From the NCBI GenBank assembly GCA_903865895.1, contig CAIPLM010000147.1, forward strand, positions 25,994-89,993: 64,000 nucleotides of DNA. The letters run 5' to 3'. The notes under the pieces are model-generated. The model searched no databases. It was given only the letters and a program-made list of their open reading frames with translations, and was not told the DNA's origin. This document shows positions 20,409-31,971 of this stretch, piece after piece (position 1 is the first letter of the stretch; every line of letters begins with the position of its first letter). The DNA comes from an uncultured Rhodospirillales bacterium (GTDB taxonomy: Bacteria > Pseudomonadota > Alphaproteobacteria > Acetobacterales > Acetobacteraceae). Position numbers and translations under genes: made by a program.

Positions 20409-23400
20409 CACTCCGCCGGCCCGACCATTCCCGCAGGGACTGGAAGGTGACGTAAAGCATCGGGATGAGGAAAATGCCGATGGCGCTGGCCGCGATCATG
20501 CCGGCGAAGACGGGCAGGCCGACGGAGCGGCGGGAGAGCATCGCGGCGCCTTGCGCCGTGACTAGGGGAACTAGGCCGAGCACGAAGGCGATCGAGGTCA
20601 TCATGACGGCGCGGAACCGCATGCGGGCGCCGAGCACCGCCGCCTCGCGGATCGCCACCCCTTCCTCGCGCTGTTCCTTGGCGAACTCGACGATCAAAAT
20701 GCCGTTCTTGGCGGCGAGGGCGATCAGCACGACGAGGCCGATCTGGCCGTAGAGATCGAGCGGTTTGCCGGTCAGCCATAGCCCGGCATAGGAGCCGAAC
20801 ACGCCGACCGCGACCGAGAGCAGCACTGGGATGGGGATCACCCAGCTTTCGTAGAGCCCGACCAGGAAGAGGTAGGCGAACAGCACGGCGAGGGCGAGAA
20901 TCGGGCCGGTCTGCCCGGCGGCGAGTTTCTCCTGGTAGGAGGTATCGGTCCATTCATAGTCGTAGCCGGCGGGGAGCGCGCGGGTGGAGACGTCCTCCAT
21001 CGCCAGCAGCGCGTCGCCCGAGGACATGCCGGGGCGGGGCGAGCCGAGCAGGGTGATGGTGCGGTAGTTGTTGTAGCGGCTGATGGTCTGCGGGCCGAGC
21101 ACGATGCGGATATCGGCGATGGCGCGCAGCGGCACCATGCCGCCCTGGCGGTTGCGCACGTGGATTTTCCAGATCGACTCGATATCCGTGCGGTTGGCAG
21201 CCTCGCCCTGCACGTTTACCTGCCAGGTGCGGCCGAACAGGTTGAAGTCGTTGACGTAGATGCCGCCAAGTGTGGCCTGCAGGGCGTTGAACACGTCGCT
21301 CATCGCGAGCCCCAGTGCCTGCGCCTTGTCGCGGTCGATGTCGAGGAACAGCATCGGCGTGGTGGCGGAGAAGGTGGAGAATACCCGGGTCAGTCGCGGG
21401 TCGGAATTGGCGGCGCCCATCAGGCCGCCGAGCACGCTGGCCATTTCGGTGGGCTCGCGCCCCTCAAGGTTCTGCATCTGGTAGGTGAAGCCGCCGCCGG
21501 TGGAGAGGCCGATGATGGGGGGCAGGTTGAGCGGGAAGGCGATGGCGCCGCGCACGCCTTGCAGCCCACCGAAGACGCGGCCGATCACCGCCTGCACGCT
21601 GTCAGCCGCGGTGGCGCGGTCCACGAAGGGTTTCAGGCCGACCACCATGAAGGCGGCGTTGCTTTGGGCGGAGCTGTCGAGGAAGGAGAAGCCGACGATG
21701 GCGAGCGTTTTTTCCACCTGCGGGATCTGTTTCAGCAGCCCCTCGATCTGCGCCACCACGGCGCGGGTGCGTGCCACCGAGGCGCCGTCGGGCAGCTGGA
21801 CCGGGATGAAGAAGGCGCCCTGGTCCTCCTCCGGCAGGAAGCCGCCGGGAGTGATCAGCGAGAGGCCCCAGATGCCGGCGCCGAAGCCGCCGATCAGCGG
21901 GATGGCGATGATCGCGACGCGCACCAGGCGGCGCACGCCGCCGGCGTAGAGATCGCGCGTGCCATCGATGCCGCGCAGCACGCGGCCCATGATGCCGCGG
22001 TTCTTGTCGGTGTGGCGCAGGAAGACGCCGCAGAGCGCGGGCGACAGGGTCAGCGCGTTGATCGCCGAGATCACCATGCCGACGCTGATGGTGACGGCGA
22101 ACTGACGGAACAGCTGGCCGGAGAGGCCGGGGATGAAGCCGATGGGGACGAACACCGAGAGCAGCACCAGGGAGATGGCGATGATCGGGCCGGTGATTTG
22201 CCGCATCGCCTTCTTGGCGGCCTCGCGCGGGGAGAGGTGCGGCTCGTCCTCCAGCACGCGTTCGACGTTCTCCACCACCACGATGGCGTCATCGACGACG
22301 ATGCCGATCGCCAGCACCATCGCCAGCAGGGTGACGGTGTTGGCGGTGAAGCCGATCACCAGCAGTACGGCGAAGGTGCCGATCAGGCTGACGGGCACGG
22401 CGACGATGGGGATGATGGTGGCTCGGAGATTGCCGAGGAAGAGGAAGACCACGATGACGACGAGGATGAAGGCCTCGCCCAGCGTCTTGATCACCTCGCG
22501 GATGGTGTCGGAGACGAAGTTGGAGCTGTCGTAGAAGACGATCTTCTTCATCCCCTCGGGGAAGCGGGCGGCCAGCTTGTCGAGCGTGGTGGCGACGCGC
22601 TTGGAGGTCTCCACCGCGTTGGCGCCGGGGGCGAGGAAGATGCCGATTGAGATGGCGGGGTTGCCGTTCAGCCGGCTCTCCGTGTCCTGGCTGGCAGCGC
22701 CGAGTTCGACGCGGGCGACATCGCGCACCCGCAGCACCGAGCCGTCGGCATTGGCGCGCAGGATGATGGCGCCGAATTCGTCGGGGCTCGACAGGCGGCC
22801 CTTGGTTTGCAGGTTGATCTGGATCTGCTGGGTGTCGGGCGTCGGCTTCGCGCCGAGGCGGCCGACGGCGGCCTGCACGTTCTGCGCCTGGATGGCGGCG
22901 ATGACGTCGGACGGCGCGAGGCCGAGCTGGATCATGCGCTCGGTGTCGAGCCAGATGCGCATCGAATAGTCGAGCGCGCCGAACACGAAGGCCTGGCCGA
23001 CGCCCTGCACGCGGGAGATGGCGTCGAGCACGTTGATGGTGACGTAGTTGCTGATGAACAGCGGTTCCTGCAGCGGTTTTCCGTCCGGCCCCAGCTCGCT
23101 GTAGAATTGTAGGAAGGACAGGATCGCCGAGGAGCGCTTCTGCACGGTGAGGCCGCTGCGCTGCACCTCGGGCGGCAGGCGGGCGAGAGCGGCCTGCACG
23201 CGGTTGTTGACGTTCACCGTCGCGATGTCGGGGTTGGTGCCGGGCGCGAAGGTGACGGTGAGCCCGTAGCTGCCGTCGTTGGAGCTGTTGGACTTCATGT
23301 AGAGCATCTGGTCGACGCCGTTGACCTGCGCCTCCAGCGGCTGGGCCACGGTGGCCTCCACCACGGCGGCGGCGGCACCGGGGTAGCGGGTGCTGACCTG

Positions 23401-23532
23401 CACCTGCGGCGGCACGATATCGGGGAACTGCGCGACGGGGATGCGCAGCATGCCGATCAGCCCGGCCATGGTGGTGACGATGGCGATGACGATCGCCAGC
23501 CGCGGCCGGTCGATGAATATGGCGGAGAACAT
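20389..23532 (-). CDS. RND efflux transporter permease (HAE1 family)
   Basis: [63 protein letters not shown]. Confidence 0.95.
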   Translation of the reverse strand: MFSAIFIDRPRLAIVIAIVTTMAGLIGMLRIPVAQFPDIVPPQVQVSTRYPGAAAAVVEATVAQPLEAQVNGVDQMLYMKSNSSNDGSYGLTVTFAPGTNPDIATVNVNNRVQAALARLPPEVQRSGLTVQKRSSAILSFLQFYSELGPDGKPLQEPLFISNYVTINVLDAISRVQGVGQAFVFGALDYSMRIWLDTERMIQLGLAPSDVIAAIQAQNVQAAVGRLGAKPTPDTQQIQINLQTKGRLSSPDEFGAIILRANADGSVLRVRDVARVELGAASQDTESRLNGNPAISIGIFLAPGANAVETSKRVATTLDKLAARFPEGMKKIVFYDSSNFVSDTIREVIKTLGEAFILVVIVVFLFLGNLRATIIPIVAVPVSLIGTFAVLLVIGFTANTVTLLAMVLAIGIVVDDAIVVVENVERVLEDEPHLSPREAAKKAMRQITGPIIAISLVLLSVFVPIGFIPGLSGQLFRQFAVTISVGMVISAINALTLSPALCGVFLRHTDKNRGIMGRVLRGIDGTRDLYAGGVRRLVRVAIIAIPLIGGFGAGIWGLSLITPGGFLPEEDQGAFFIPVQLPDGASVARTRAVVAQIEGLLKQIPQVEKTLAIVGFSFLDSSAQSNAAFMVVGLKPFVDRATAADSVQAVIGRVFGGLQGVRGAIAFPLNLPPIIGLSTGGGFTYQMQNLEGREPTEMASVLGGLMGAANSDPRLTRVFSTFSATTPMLFLDIDRDKAQALGLAMSDVFNALQATLGGIYVNDFNLFGRTWQVNVQGEAANRTDIESIWKIHVRNRQGGMVPLRAIADIRIVLGPQTISRYNNYRTITLLGSPRPGMSSGDALLAMEDVSTRALPAGYDYEWTDTSYQEKLAAGQTGPILALAVLFAYLFLVGLYESWVIPIPVLLSVAVGVFGSYAGLWLTGKPLDLYGQIGLVVLIALAAKNGILIVEFAKEQREEGVAIREAAVLGARMRFRAVMMTSIAFVLGLVPLVTAQGAAMLSRRSVGLPVFAGMIAASAIGIFLIPMLYVTFQSLREWSGRRSATAPHP

Positions 23533-23536
23533 CGGC

Positions 23537-24721
23537 TCAGCCGGCCGGCTTCGGGGCGGGGGCAGCGCCAGGCGCACCCGGCGCGCCGGGCGGGGGAGCG
23601 CCGGCCGGGATCGGGTTCACCTCGATGCCCGGGCGAATGCGCTGGATGCCGTCGACCACGATGGTCTCGCCTTCCTTGAGGCCGCCTGCGACCAGCACCA
23701 GCGTGCCCTGCGGCGCGCCGAGCTGAATACGGCGGAGCTGCACCTTCTTGGCCTCGTCCACCGCGTAGACGAAGGCGCCCTGCTGGTCCTGGCCGACGGC
23801 GGCGCGGGGCACGGCGACGGCCTGGATCGGCGCGATGCCCTCCACCGATGCGGTGACGAAGGCGCCATCCACCAGATCGCGGTTGCCGGGCTCGCCGGGC
23901 TTGGCGCCGGGGCGCAGCGGATTGGGCACGCGGGCGCGCAGCGTCACGGTATCGGTGCCGGGGGTGACGGAGGGGGCGGCGTAGTCGATCCGCCCGGTGG
24001 GGCCATAGGCCTTGCCATCCGGCAGGCGTAGGCGCACGGCAACGGCGGAGAAGCCACCCTCGCCGGCATAGCGGTCGCGCAGCGCGTTGGTGGTGCGGGT
24101 GGGCACGGGGAACAGCACGTACATCGGATCCTGGCTGACGATGCTGACCAGGGGGCCGGAGGCGGGGGTCACCACGTTGCCGGCGGCGAGAGTAGAGCGG
24201 CCGATTTTGCCGGCGACTGGGGCGCGGATCTCGGTATAGCCGAGGTTGATCTCGGCCACCTTCACCTGCGCCCTGGCCGCCAGCAGCTGCGCCTCGAGGC
24301 TGGCCTGCTGGGCCACCGCGTCGTCATAGTGGGAGCGCTGGCCGGAGGGGGTGGAGAGCAGGGTCTGGGCGCGGTTGGTGGTGATCACCGCGTTTTTCAG
24401 CAGCGCCGCGACCTGGGCCACGGCGGCCTGCTTGGCGGCGAGATCGGCCTCGAAGGGGGCGCGCTCCAGCCGGTAGAGCAGGTCGCCCTGCGCCACCTCG
24501 GCGCCCTCGGCGAAGCTGCGTTCCATGATGGTGGCGGTGATGCGGGCGACGATGTCCACCTTGTCGGTGGCTTGCACGCGGCCGACGAAATCCTGCGTCT
24601 CGGTGACCGCCCGCTTCTGCACGGTCAGCACCCCCACCATCGGGGGGCCGGGCGGGCCGAACTGGGCGGCGGCGGGCAGGGCGGCGAGCATGCAAAGCAG
24701 CAGCAGGACGGCAAGACGCAT
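23537..24721 (-). CDS. RND efflux periplasmic adaptor subunit
   Basis: Signal peptide; [42 protein letters not shown]; adjacent to permease. Confidence 0.92.
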   Translation of the reverse strand: MRLAVLLLLCMLAALPAAAQFGPPGPPMVGVLTVQKRAVTETQDFVGRVQATDKVDIVARITATIMERSFAEGAEVAQGDLLYRLERAPFEADLAAKQAAVAQVAALLKNAVITTNRAQTLLSTPSGQRSHYDDAVAQQASLEAQLLAARAQVKVAEINLGYTEIRAPVAGKIGRSTLAAGNVVTPASGPLVSIVSQDPMYVLFPVPTRTTNALRDRYAGEGGFSAVAVRLRLPDGKAYGPTGRIDYAAPSVTPGTDTVTLRARVPNPLRPGAKPGEPGNRDLVDGAFVTASVEGIAPIQAVAVPRAAVGQDQQGAFVYAVDEAKKVQLRRIQLGAPQGTLVLVAGGLKEGETIVVDGIQRIRPGIEVNPIPAGAPPPGAPGAPGAAPAPKPAG

Positions 24722-24889
24722 CGGATCACCCCGGGCAGCACCGGCGGGGAGAATCCCCCGGACGGCATATGTTGCGTTGCACATATGGCATGCCGGGTGG
24801 GTCTGGCGAGACCCCAGCGGCGCTCAGCATCACATCTCCGTTGAATTGGCTGCCCCGTTCATCGCTTCCGCGCTACAAGCCCGCACGCG

Positions 24890-26359
24890 ATGAGGAGACA
24901 GCGAATGCGGATGATGAACGGCGGGATGGCCGGAATGGGGCTCGCGGCGATGCTCGCCATGCCGGCCCAGGCGGCAGTGACGGCCGAGGATGCCGCAGCG
25001 CTGGAGCGCGACCTTCGCGGCTGGGCGGCCGGGCTGCTGGCCCCGCTGGTCGATCCGGCGGCGGTGCCGCTGCGGGTGCTGCCGGGTGGCGAGGGCTTCC
25101 GGATGGAGATCGGCATGGTGCCGGTACCAGGGTTCAGCATCACGCCGGACATCGCGCTCACCGCGCAGCTGCGGCCGCTGCCGGATGGGCGCTGGGCGGT
25201 GGATGATCTGCGCCTGCCCGCGGCGCTGACGGCGAGTATGGCGAAGGAGGCGGCGCCGCTCTTCGCCATGTCGATCGGCACGCAGCAGGCGCGCGGCGAG
25301 TTTGACCCCGCGCTGCGCACGCCCTCGCGCTTCGAGGGGCGCTATACCGACGTGGTCGAGACGGTCGGCGTCGCGCAGGGCAAGAGCACCACCCGCATGG
25401 CGACGGTGGCCTACTCCGGCAGCTGGGAACCGGCGGGCGCCGGGCTGATCGACAGCGCCGACCGGATCAGCACGGCTGGCTACAGCATCGAGCAGACGCT
25501 GCCCGACGGGCAGCCTTTGCGCATCACCGTGCGCGAGCTGACCGCCCGTTCGAAGGGCATCGGCGTCAGCCCCGCCAATATCGGGACCGCGATCCGTGCC
25601 ATCGCGGCCCTGGCCGGGGACGTGATCGCCTCGCCGGACCGGGCGCGGGCGGATGCGCCGACCGCGGGGCAGCGCAAGCTGATGCACACGGTGCTCGACA
25701 GTCTCGCGGCACTGTTCGTCCGGCTGGAGACCGAGCAGACCTGGTCGGGCCTGACCGCGACCACCCCGGCCGGCAGCGGGCAACTGGACAAGTTGAGTGT
25801 CGCGACCCGCATGGCCGCGCCGGGTGGCAAGGCCGAGTTCGCCGCCCAGCTGGAGCTCGCCGGGCTGACCACCTCGTTACTGCCGGCGGGGCCGATGCGC
25901 CAGCTCGTCCCCCGCCGCATCGCCATCGCGCCGCGCTTCACCGGGGTGCCGAAATCCGAAGTGCTCGCCCTGCTCGGCCGCGCCATTGACACCGCGGGAG
26001 ACCCCGATACCGACCTCGCAGGCGATGCGCTGGCGCTGCTGGCTGACAACCCGGCCACCATCGCGCTCGACGATCTCGATATCGATCTCGGCATCTCCCG
26101 GCTGCGCGGCTCGGGCGAGGTGAACGTCGCCGCGGCGGACGATATCAGCGGCACGCTGGAGCTGCGCATGAGCGGGCTGGATGCGCTGCTGCGCACCCTG
26201 CGTCAGGTGCCGGAAGCCGCCCAGGTGGCGCCGGTGCTGCTGATGCTCAAGGGGCTCGGCGAGGCCTCGGGCAACGAGACGGTGTGGCGGATCGAGTATG
26301 CCGACAGCAAGGTGACGGTGAACGGCACCGATCTGTCGGACATGATCCCGCGGAAATAG
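24890..26359 (+). CDS. hypothetical exported protein
   Basis: 489-aa ORF with signal peptide (MAGMGLAAMLAMPAQA) and periplasmic-like composition. Confidence 0.65.
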   Translation: MRRQRMRMMNGGMAGMGLAAMLAMPAQAAVTAEDAAALERDLRGWAAGLLAPLVDPAAVPLRVLPGGEGFRMEIGMVPVPGFSITPDIALTAQLRPLPDGRWAVDDLRLPAALTASMAKEAAPLFAMSIGTQQARGEFDPALRTPSRFEGRYTDVVETVGVAQGKSTTRMATVAYSGSWEPAGAGLIDSADRISTAGYSIEQTLPDGQPLRITVRELTARSKGIGVSPANIGTAIRAIAALAGDVIASPDRARADAPTAGQRKLMHTVLDSLAALFVRLETEQTWSGLTATTPAGSGQLDKLSVATRMAAPGGKAEFAAQLELAGLTTSLLPAGPMRQLVPRRIAIAPRFTGVPKSEVLALLGRAIDTAGDPDTDLAGDALALLADNPATIALDDLDIDLGISRLRGSGEVNVAAADDISGTLELRMSGLDALLRTLRQVPEAAQVAPVLLMLKGLGEASGNETVWRIEYADSKVTVNGTDLSDMIPRK

Positions 26360-26368
26360 GCCTGGGGG

Positions 26369-27367
26369 TCAGACCTTCAGGAAGCCAACCAGCCGCTCCG
26401 CTTCCTCGACGATCGGCACCGCCAGCGCCTCGGCGCGGCGGGCGCCGTCGCGCAGAATGGCCTCGATGGTCGCGGGATCGGCGAGCAGGCGGTTGGTCTC
26501 GTCGGCGATCGGCGCGAGCTTGCTCACCACGAGGTCGGTCAACGCCGGCTTGAAGGCGCCGAAGCCCTTGCTGCCATGTTCGCGCAGCACGGCGGCATGG
26601 TCGGTATCGGTCAGGGCGGCGTAGATGCCGACGAGGTTGCGCGCCTCGGGGCGGCCTTCGAGGCCCTCGATGGTTTCGGGCAGGGGCTCCGGGTCGGTCT
26701 TGGCGCGGCGGATTTTCAGGGCGATCTCGTCGGCGCTGTCGGTCATCTTGATGCTGGCCTGGTCCGAGGCGTCGGACTTGCTCATCTTCTTGGTGCCGTC
26801 GCGCAGGCTCATCACGCGGGCGGCGGGGCCCATGATCATCGCCTCGATCTGCGGGAAGAAATCCACCCCGTAATCATGGTTGAACTTCTGGGCGATGTCG
26901 TTGGCGAGTTCGAGATGCTGGCGCTGGTCGTCACCCACGGGCACGCGGGTGGCGTGGTAGACCAGGATGTCAGCGGCCATCAGGTTGGGGTAGGTGAACA
27001 GGCCGGTCGAGACGTTCTCGCGGTCCTTGCCGGCCTTCTCCTTGAACTGCGTCATGCGGTTCAGCCAGCCCATGCGGGCGACGCAGTTGAAGATCCAGGC
27101 GAGCCGCAGATGGGCGTGCACGGCGGATTGGTTGAACAGGATATGGGCCTTGGGGTCGATCCCGCTCGCCAGCAGGGAGGCGGCGAGTTCGCGCGTCTGC
27201 TGGGCCAGGGCCGCCGGGTCCTGCCAGACGGTGATGGCGTGCAGATCGACCACGCAATACAGGCATTCATGGCTGGCCTGCAGCGCCACCCAGTTCCGCA
27301 CGGCGCCGAGGTAGTTGCCGAGATGCGGGATGCCGGAGGGCTGGATGCCCGAGAAAATGCGCTGCAT
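26369..27367 (-). CDS. trpS: tryptophanyl-tRNA synthetase
   Basis: [23 protein letters not shown]...[10 protein letters not shown]. Confidence 0.97.
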   Translation of the reverse strand: MQRIFSGIQPSGIPHLGNYLGAVRNWVALQASHECLYCVVDLHAITVWQDPAALAQQTRELAASLLASGIDPKAHILFNQSAVHAHLRLAWIFNCVARMGWLNRMTQFKEKAGKDRENVSTGLFTYPNLMAADILVYHATRVPVGDDQRQHLELANDIAQKFNHDYGVDFFPQIEAMIMGPAARVMSLRDGTKKMSKSDASDQASIKMTDSADEIALKIRRAKTDPEPLPETIEGLEGRPEARNLVGIYAALTDTDHAAVLREHGSKGFGAFKPALTDLVVSKLAPIADETNRLLADPATIEAILRDGARRAEALAVPIVEEAERLVGFLKV

Positions 27368-27435
27368 GGGGGTGGTCCGATGCCGGTTGGGGAAAGGCCG
27401 CTTCTGTTGCCGAACCGCGCGCCGCGGTCAAGGGT

Positions 27436-27574
27436 GGGAGGGGAAGGGCTTCTTTTTGAAAAAAGAAGCAAAAACTTTTTATCCGATTGATTGGTCCCCT
27501 CCCGGGTGGGTTCGCAGCAAAGCGGATGAAAGTTTTTTGGTTCTTTTTTTCAAAAAAGAACCGCTTCCCCTCCC
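27436..27574. repeat. composite palindrome, copy A (full)
   Basis: Outer arms GGGAGGGGAAG/CTTCCCCTCCC; hairpins GCTTCTTTTTgaAAAAAGAAGC (27448-27469) and GGTTCTTTTTTtcAAAAAAGAACC (27539-27562); inner arms AAAAACTTTTTATCCG / CGGATgAAAGTTTTT. Confidence 0.9.
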
Positions 27575-27644
27575 TTCCCACCAGCACCGTGACACCTCCG
27601 GCCCAGGCGGCTAACCTCCGTCCAACGCCATAGGGGACACCAAC

Positions 27645-28649
27645 GTGCTCAAGCTCGGATACAAGGCCTCCGCCGAACAATTCGCCCCCCGTCCGCTCAT
27701 GGAGTTCGGCATTCTCGCCGAGCAGAGCGGGTTCGACAGCGTGTTCATCTCCGACCATTTCCAGCCCTGGAAGCACACGGACGGGCACGCTCCCTTCTCG
27801 CTCGCCTGGCTCGGTGCGCTCGGCGCGCGGACGGAGCGGGTGGTGATGGGGACCTCGGTGCTGACGCCGACGTTCCGCTATCATCCTTCCATCGTCGCCC
27901 AGGCGTTCGGCACGCTGGGTTCGATGTTTCCGGGCCGCGTGGTGCTGGGGATCGGCACCGGGGAAGGGTTGAACGAGGTGCCCTCGACCGGGCAGCCCTG
28001 GCCGGAGTTCAAGGAGCGCTACGCTCGCATGCGCGAAAGCGTGACGCTGATGCGCCGGCTGTGGAGCGAGGATCGGCTGACCTTCGAGGGGCAGTATTAC
28101 CACACCGAGAACGCCACCATCTATGACAAGCCCGAGCAGATGGTGCCGATCTACGTCGCCGCCGCCGGCGCGATGGTGGCGAAATATGCCGGGCGGATGG
28201 CGGAGGGGTTCATCTGCACCTCCGGCAAGAACCCGGCGCTGTATACCGATACGCTGCTGCCCAACGTCGCGGCCGGGCGGGCCGAGAGCAAGCTTGGCGT
28301 CTCGGACTACGACATGATGATCGAGGTGAAGGTCTCGTTCGACACTGACAAGGCGCAGGCCCTGGAGAACACGCGGCACTGGGCGGCGCTGGCGCTGACG
28401 CCGGAAGAGAAGATGTCGGTGGAGGACCCGGCCGAGATGGAGCGCTTGGCGGACGCGCTGCCGATTGAGCGGGCCGCGAGCCGCTGGATCGTCTCGGATG
28501 ATCCGGAGGAGCATGTCGAGCGGATCGGCTATTACGTGAAGCTCGGCTTCAACCATCTGGTGTTTCACGCGCCGGGGCCGGACCAGGCGCGCTTCATGCG
28601 GCTTTACGCCGAGCATGTGATGCCGCGCCTGCGCAAGAAGTTCGGCTGA
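27645..28649 (+). CDS. F420-dependent LLM-class oxidoreductase, closely resembling F420-dependent glucose-6-phosphate dehydrogenase
   Basis: [22 protein letters not shown]...[23 protein letters not shown]...[20 protein letters not shown]...GTGEGLNEV; end [19 protein letters not shown], strongly reminiscent of mycobacterial FGD. Confidence 0.9.
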   Translation: MLKLGYKASAEQFAPRPLMEFGILAEQSGFDSVFISDHFQPWKHTDGHAPFSLAWLGALGARTERVVMGTSVLTPTFRYHPSIVAQAFGTLGSMFPGRVVLGIGTGEGLNEVPSTGQPWPEFKERYARMRESVTLMRRLWSEDRLTFEGQYYHTENATIYDKPEQMVPIYVAAAGAMVAKYAGRMAEGFICTSGKNPALYTDTLLPNVAAGRAESKLGVSDYDMMIEVKVSFDTDKAQALENTRHWAALALTPEEKMSVEDPAEMERLADALPIERAASRWIVSDDPEEHVERIGYYVKLGFNHLVFHAPGPDQARFMRLYAEHVMPRLRKKFG

Positions 28650-28652
28650 GCC

Positions 28653-29414
28653 GTGCCGGCGCGCGAGCTGCGCCTGCGGGCGATCCCGGGGCTGCCGATG
28701 TTCGCTCCCGGCGATGATCTCGCCGGGATTCTTGGCGATGCCATGGCGGGCGCGCCGCCCGGGGACGGTGACGTGCTGGTGGTGGCGCAGAAGATCGTCA
28801 GCAAGGCCGAGGGGCGCATCGTCGAGATCGCGTCGGTGACGGCCTCGGCGCGCGCCGAGGCGCTGGCGGCGGAGGTGGGCAAGGACCCGCGAGTCGTTGA
28901 GGTGATCCTCAGCCAGGCCGCCCGTGTGGTGCGGGCGCGGCCGAACCTCATCATCGTCGAGCATAAGCGCGGCTGGGTGATGGCCAATGCGGGGATCGAC
29001 CAGTCCAACGTGAACCATGAGGGTGGCGGCCGGCTATTGCTGCTGCCGGAAGATCCGGACGCCTCGGCCGAGCGGTTGCGCGCGGCGCTCTCGGCGCGGT
29101 TCGGGGTGAAGCTGGGCGTGGTGATCAATGACAGTTTCGGCCGCGCCTGGCGGCGGGGCACGGCGGGGATTGCCATCGGGGCGGCGGGGCTGCCCGGGCT
29201 GGTCGATCTGCGCGGGCGGCCGGATTTGTTCGGCCGCATCCTTGAGGTGTCCATCATCGGCTATGCCGACGAGGTCGCCGCGGCCGCATCGCTGTTGATG
29301 GGGCAGGCCGATGAGGGGCAGCCGGCGGTGCTGGTCAGCGGGTTGCGCTGGTCGGTGCCGGAGGGCACGGCGGCCGATCTGGTGCGCCCGCCCGCCGAGG
29401 ATTTGTTCCGATGA
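28653..29414 (+). CDS. cofE: coenzyme F420-0:L-glutamate ligase
   Basis: VVAQKIVSKAEGRIVEI; VEHKRGWVMANAGIDQSNV; INDSFGRAWRRGTAGIAIGAAGLPGLVDLRG. Confidence 0.92.
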   Translation: MPARELRLRAIPGLPMFAPGDDLAGILGDAMAGAPPGDGDVLVVAQKIVSKAEGRIVEIASVTASARAEALAAEVGKDPRVVEVILSQAARVVRARPNLIIVEHKRGWVMANAGIDQSNVNHEGGGRLLLLPEDPDASAERLRAALSARFGVKLGVVINDSFGRAWRRGTAGIAIGAAGLPGLVDLRGRPDLFGRILEVSIIGYADEVAAAASLLMGQADEGQPAVLVSGLRWSVPEGTAADLVRPPAEDLFR

Positions 29415-30349
29415 GAAGTGATTTGGGGAGCCGCGATCTCATCGTCGCGCTCTCCGGCGGCATTGGCGGCGCCAAGCTGGCGCTGGGCCTCTCCCACGTG
29501 GTGGCGCCGGAGAATTTGGTGATCATCGCCAATACCGGCGATGATTTCGAGCATCTCGGCCTCGCGATCTCGCCGGATATCGACACGCTGACCTACACTT
29601 TGGCGGGGCTCGACAACACAACGCTGGGCTGGGGGCGCCGCGACGAGACGTGGAGCTTCATGGAGACGCTGGCGACCATTGGCGGGCCGACCTGGTTTCG
29701 CCTGGGCGACCGCGACCTCGCGCTGCATGTGGAGCGCACGCGGCGGCTGCGGGCCGGGGAGACGCTGTCGGCCATCACCGATGACGTGGCGCGGCACTGG
29801 GGCATCGCGGCGCGCATCATCCCGATGAGCAATGACCCGGTGCGCACGCGGGTGCGCGCGGAGAGCGGCTGGCTCGATTTCCAGGATTATTTCGTCGGGC
29901 AGCAATGCCGACCGGTGATCGACGCCATTGCCTTCCATGGCGCCGAAACTGCAACTGCACACCCTGACGCGCTGGCCGCGCTGGCCAGTCCGCGGTTGAA
30001 GGCGGTGGTGATCTGCCCGTCCAACCCGTTCATTTCCGTCGAGCCGATCCTCGCGGTGCCCGGCATGCGCGCCGCGATCGCCGGTTGCGGTGCGCCGGTG
30101 ATCGCGGTTTCACCGATCATCGGCGGCAAGGCGGTGAAGGGGCCGACGGCGAAAATGATGGCGGAGCTGGGCCTCGAAGTGAGCGCCGCCGGGGTGGCCG
30201 CGCGCTACGGGGATCTGCTCACGCATTACGTGCTGGACCACGCCGATGCCGGCGCAATCGTGGCGCAGCGGGTGAGCGTGGCGCAGACGTTGATGACGAC
30301 GCTGGAGGAGAAGGTCGCGCTGGCTCGGGCGGTGCTCCAAGCCGTTTGA
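29411..30349 (+). CDS. cofD: 2-phospho-L-lactate transferase (CofD/FbiA)
   Basis: VALSGGIGGAKLALGLSHV; IANTGDDFEHLGLAISPDIDTLTYTLAG; CPSNPFISVEPILAVPG. Confidence 0.92.
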   Translation: MRSDLGSRDLIVALSGGIGGAKLALGLSHVVAPENLVIIANTGDDFEHLGLAISPDIDTLTYTLAGLDNTTLGWGRRDETWSFMETLATIGGPTWFRLGDRDLALHVERTRRLRAGETLSAITDDVARHWGIAARIIPMSNDPVRTRVRAESGWLDFQDYFVGQQCRPVIDAIAFHGAETATAHPDALAALASPRLKAVVICPSNPFISVEPILAVPGMRAAIAGCGAPVIAVSPIIGGKAVKGPTAKMMAELGLEVSAAGVAARYGDLLTHYVLDHADAGAIVAQRVSVAQTLMTTLEEKVALARAVLQAV

Positions 30350-30356
30350 AGGGGGT

Positions 30357-30422
30357 GTTCTTTTTGTGAACAAAAAGAACCAAAAAAACTTTGTCCGGGC
30401 GCCGCGCTCGTTGGCGCGGCGC
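30357..30422. repeat. composite palindrome, half copy B
   Basis: GTTCTTTTTGTgaACAAAAAGAAC hairpin then CAAAAAAACTTTGTCCG then GCGCCGCGC/GCGCGGCGC hairpin; matches one half of copies A, C and D. Confidence 0.85.
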
Positions 30423-30473
30423 TAAATATTCGGCATAGTGATTGGACAACGATAATAATATCGGGAGGTTTCC

Positions 30474-31766
30474 ATGCTTGAGGACCGCTTCGGCAACCCG
30501 CTCTCGACCACCTCCGCCGCCGCGCGCGACGCCTATGTTGAAGGATGCGATCTGCAACTCGCCTTGTGGGCCGGCGCCGACGCGGCCTTTGCACGCGCCA
30601 CCGAGCATGACCCCGGATTTGCCCTCGCCCATGTCGGCGCCGCCCTGGTTGCCGCCGGGCGTGGCGATGGCGCCGCCGCGCAGGCCAGCCTGGCATCGGC
30701 GCGGGCGGTGTCCGGCCTCTCGGCCCGCGAGGCCGCCCATGTCGGGTTTTTCGCGCTCATGCTGTCCGGCCAATCCGCCGAGGCCACCGCCGCCGGGCGC
30801 GCCCATCTCGGCCAGTTCCCGCGCGACGCGATGGTGATGAACAACTATGCGAGCATCATCGGCCTGCTTGGCCTGTCCGGCCGGCCGGGCTGCAAGCGGG
30901 AACAGGAACTCGCCTTCGATTACTTCGCCCCGCAGTGGGGCGAGGAGTGGTGGTACCTCGCCCAGCACTCCATGGCCCTGCTCGAAGTCGGCCGGCTCGA
31001 TGAAGCAGAGGCGCGCAACGAGCGGGCGATCGCCATTAATCCGCGCAATCTCTGGAGCGCCCATTCGCGCGGCCATATCGCCTATGAGCGCGGCGACTAT
31101 GCCAGCACGCGGCCCTATATGCGCGGTTTCCTGGCGGATTGTCCGCCGTCCAGCTTTCTCTACGGCCACCTCGCTTGGCATCTCGCGCTGGCCGATCTCT
31201 TCGCTGGCGACAGCGCGGCGGCGTGGCAAGGCTTCTCCGCCGCCGTCGCGCCCGGGCGGCACACCGGCGGCCCGCGTACCCAGGTGACCGATGCGGCGCA
31301 GTTCCTGTGGCGCTGGGAACTCGCCGGCCATCAGCGCGACCGCGCGGCATGGGAGGCGCTGGAGCGCCTGACCGCGCGGATCCTGCCGCATGCCGGCTCC
31401 CATTTCCCGGATTGGCACGCCGCCATCGCCGATGCCTCGGCGGGGAATGCCGAGCGGCTGGAGGCGCTGATTGCCGAAATGGATGAGCGCATGCGCCTCG
31501 GCCGCTACCCGGAAGGCGGCATCACCCAGCAGGCCGCCCGCGGCTTCGCCGCCTTCGCCGCCGGCGACTGGGCTGGCGCCATCGCCCGCCTGCGCCCGCT
31601 GCTCGCCGAATCCGAACGGCTTGGCGGCAGCCGCGCCCAGCTCGACATCGTCGAATTCACCGTGCTCCGCGCCTGCATCGAGGCCGGCCGTCACGACGAG
31701 ATGAAGGCGGTGCTGTCCGCCCGCCGCGGCCATATCGGGCCGGTGCCGGTGGCCGGAGTGCACTGA
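30474..31766 (+). CDS. tetratricopeptide repeat protein (TTC38-like)
   Basis: AYVEGCDLQLALWAGADAAFARATEHDPGFALAH; WYLAQHSMALLEVGRLDEAEARNERAIAINPRNLWSAHSRGHIAYERG. Confidence 0.82.
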   Translation: MLEDRFGNPLSTTSAAARDAYVEGCDLQLALWAGADAAFARATEHDPGFALAHVGAALVAAGRGDGAAAQASLASARAVSGLSAREAAHVGFFALMLSGQSAEATAAGRAHLGQFPRDAMVMNNYASIIGLLGLSGRPGCKREQELAFDYFAPQWGEEWWYLAQHSMALLEVGRLDEAEARNERAIAINPRNLWSAHSRGHIAYERGDYASTRPYMRGFLADCPPSSFLYGHLAWHLALADLFAGDSAAAWQGFSAAVAPGRHTGGPRTQVTDAAQFLWRWELAGHQRDRAAWEALERLTARILPHAGSHFPDWHAAIADASAGNAERLEALIAEMDERMRLGRYPEGGITQQAARGFAAFAAGDWAGAIARLRPLLAESERLGGSRAQLDIVEFTVLRACIEAGRHDEMKAVLSARRGHIGPVPVAGVH

Positions 31767-31971
31767 CCGGCGATCGCGGGCGAACGCGATTGCGCTGGAC
31801 GGAGCGTTTTGCGCGCAATTGCATATTTTTCGAGCGGTGATGGATCTATCGGCGGGCGGTTCACCGCGCCTTGCGTGTCGTCGGACTCTATTTTAGGCAA
31901 TTCATCGTTGGGGATTGTCCCCTGGCGCGCTTCTTGCCTCACGACGGCCTCCCCGTTGAGGAGTCCGGCCC

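Noticed and set aside
21160-22650. 496-aa Gly/Asp/Glu/His-rich + ORF
   Set aside because: Antisense to the RND permease; composition mirrors complementary codon bias
27436-27574. Copy A interpreted as an ordinary bidirectional terminator
   Set aside because: It lies between two divergently transcribed starts, so no transcript is expected to end there
27315-27614. ORFs containing FLKKEAKTFYP...SFLVLFFKKEP, with similar peptides at 30.4, 41.9 and 48.9 kb
   Set aside because: These peptides are translations of the composite palindrome, not a protein family
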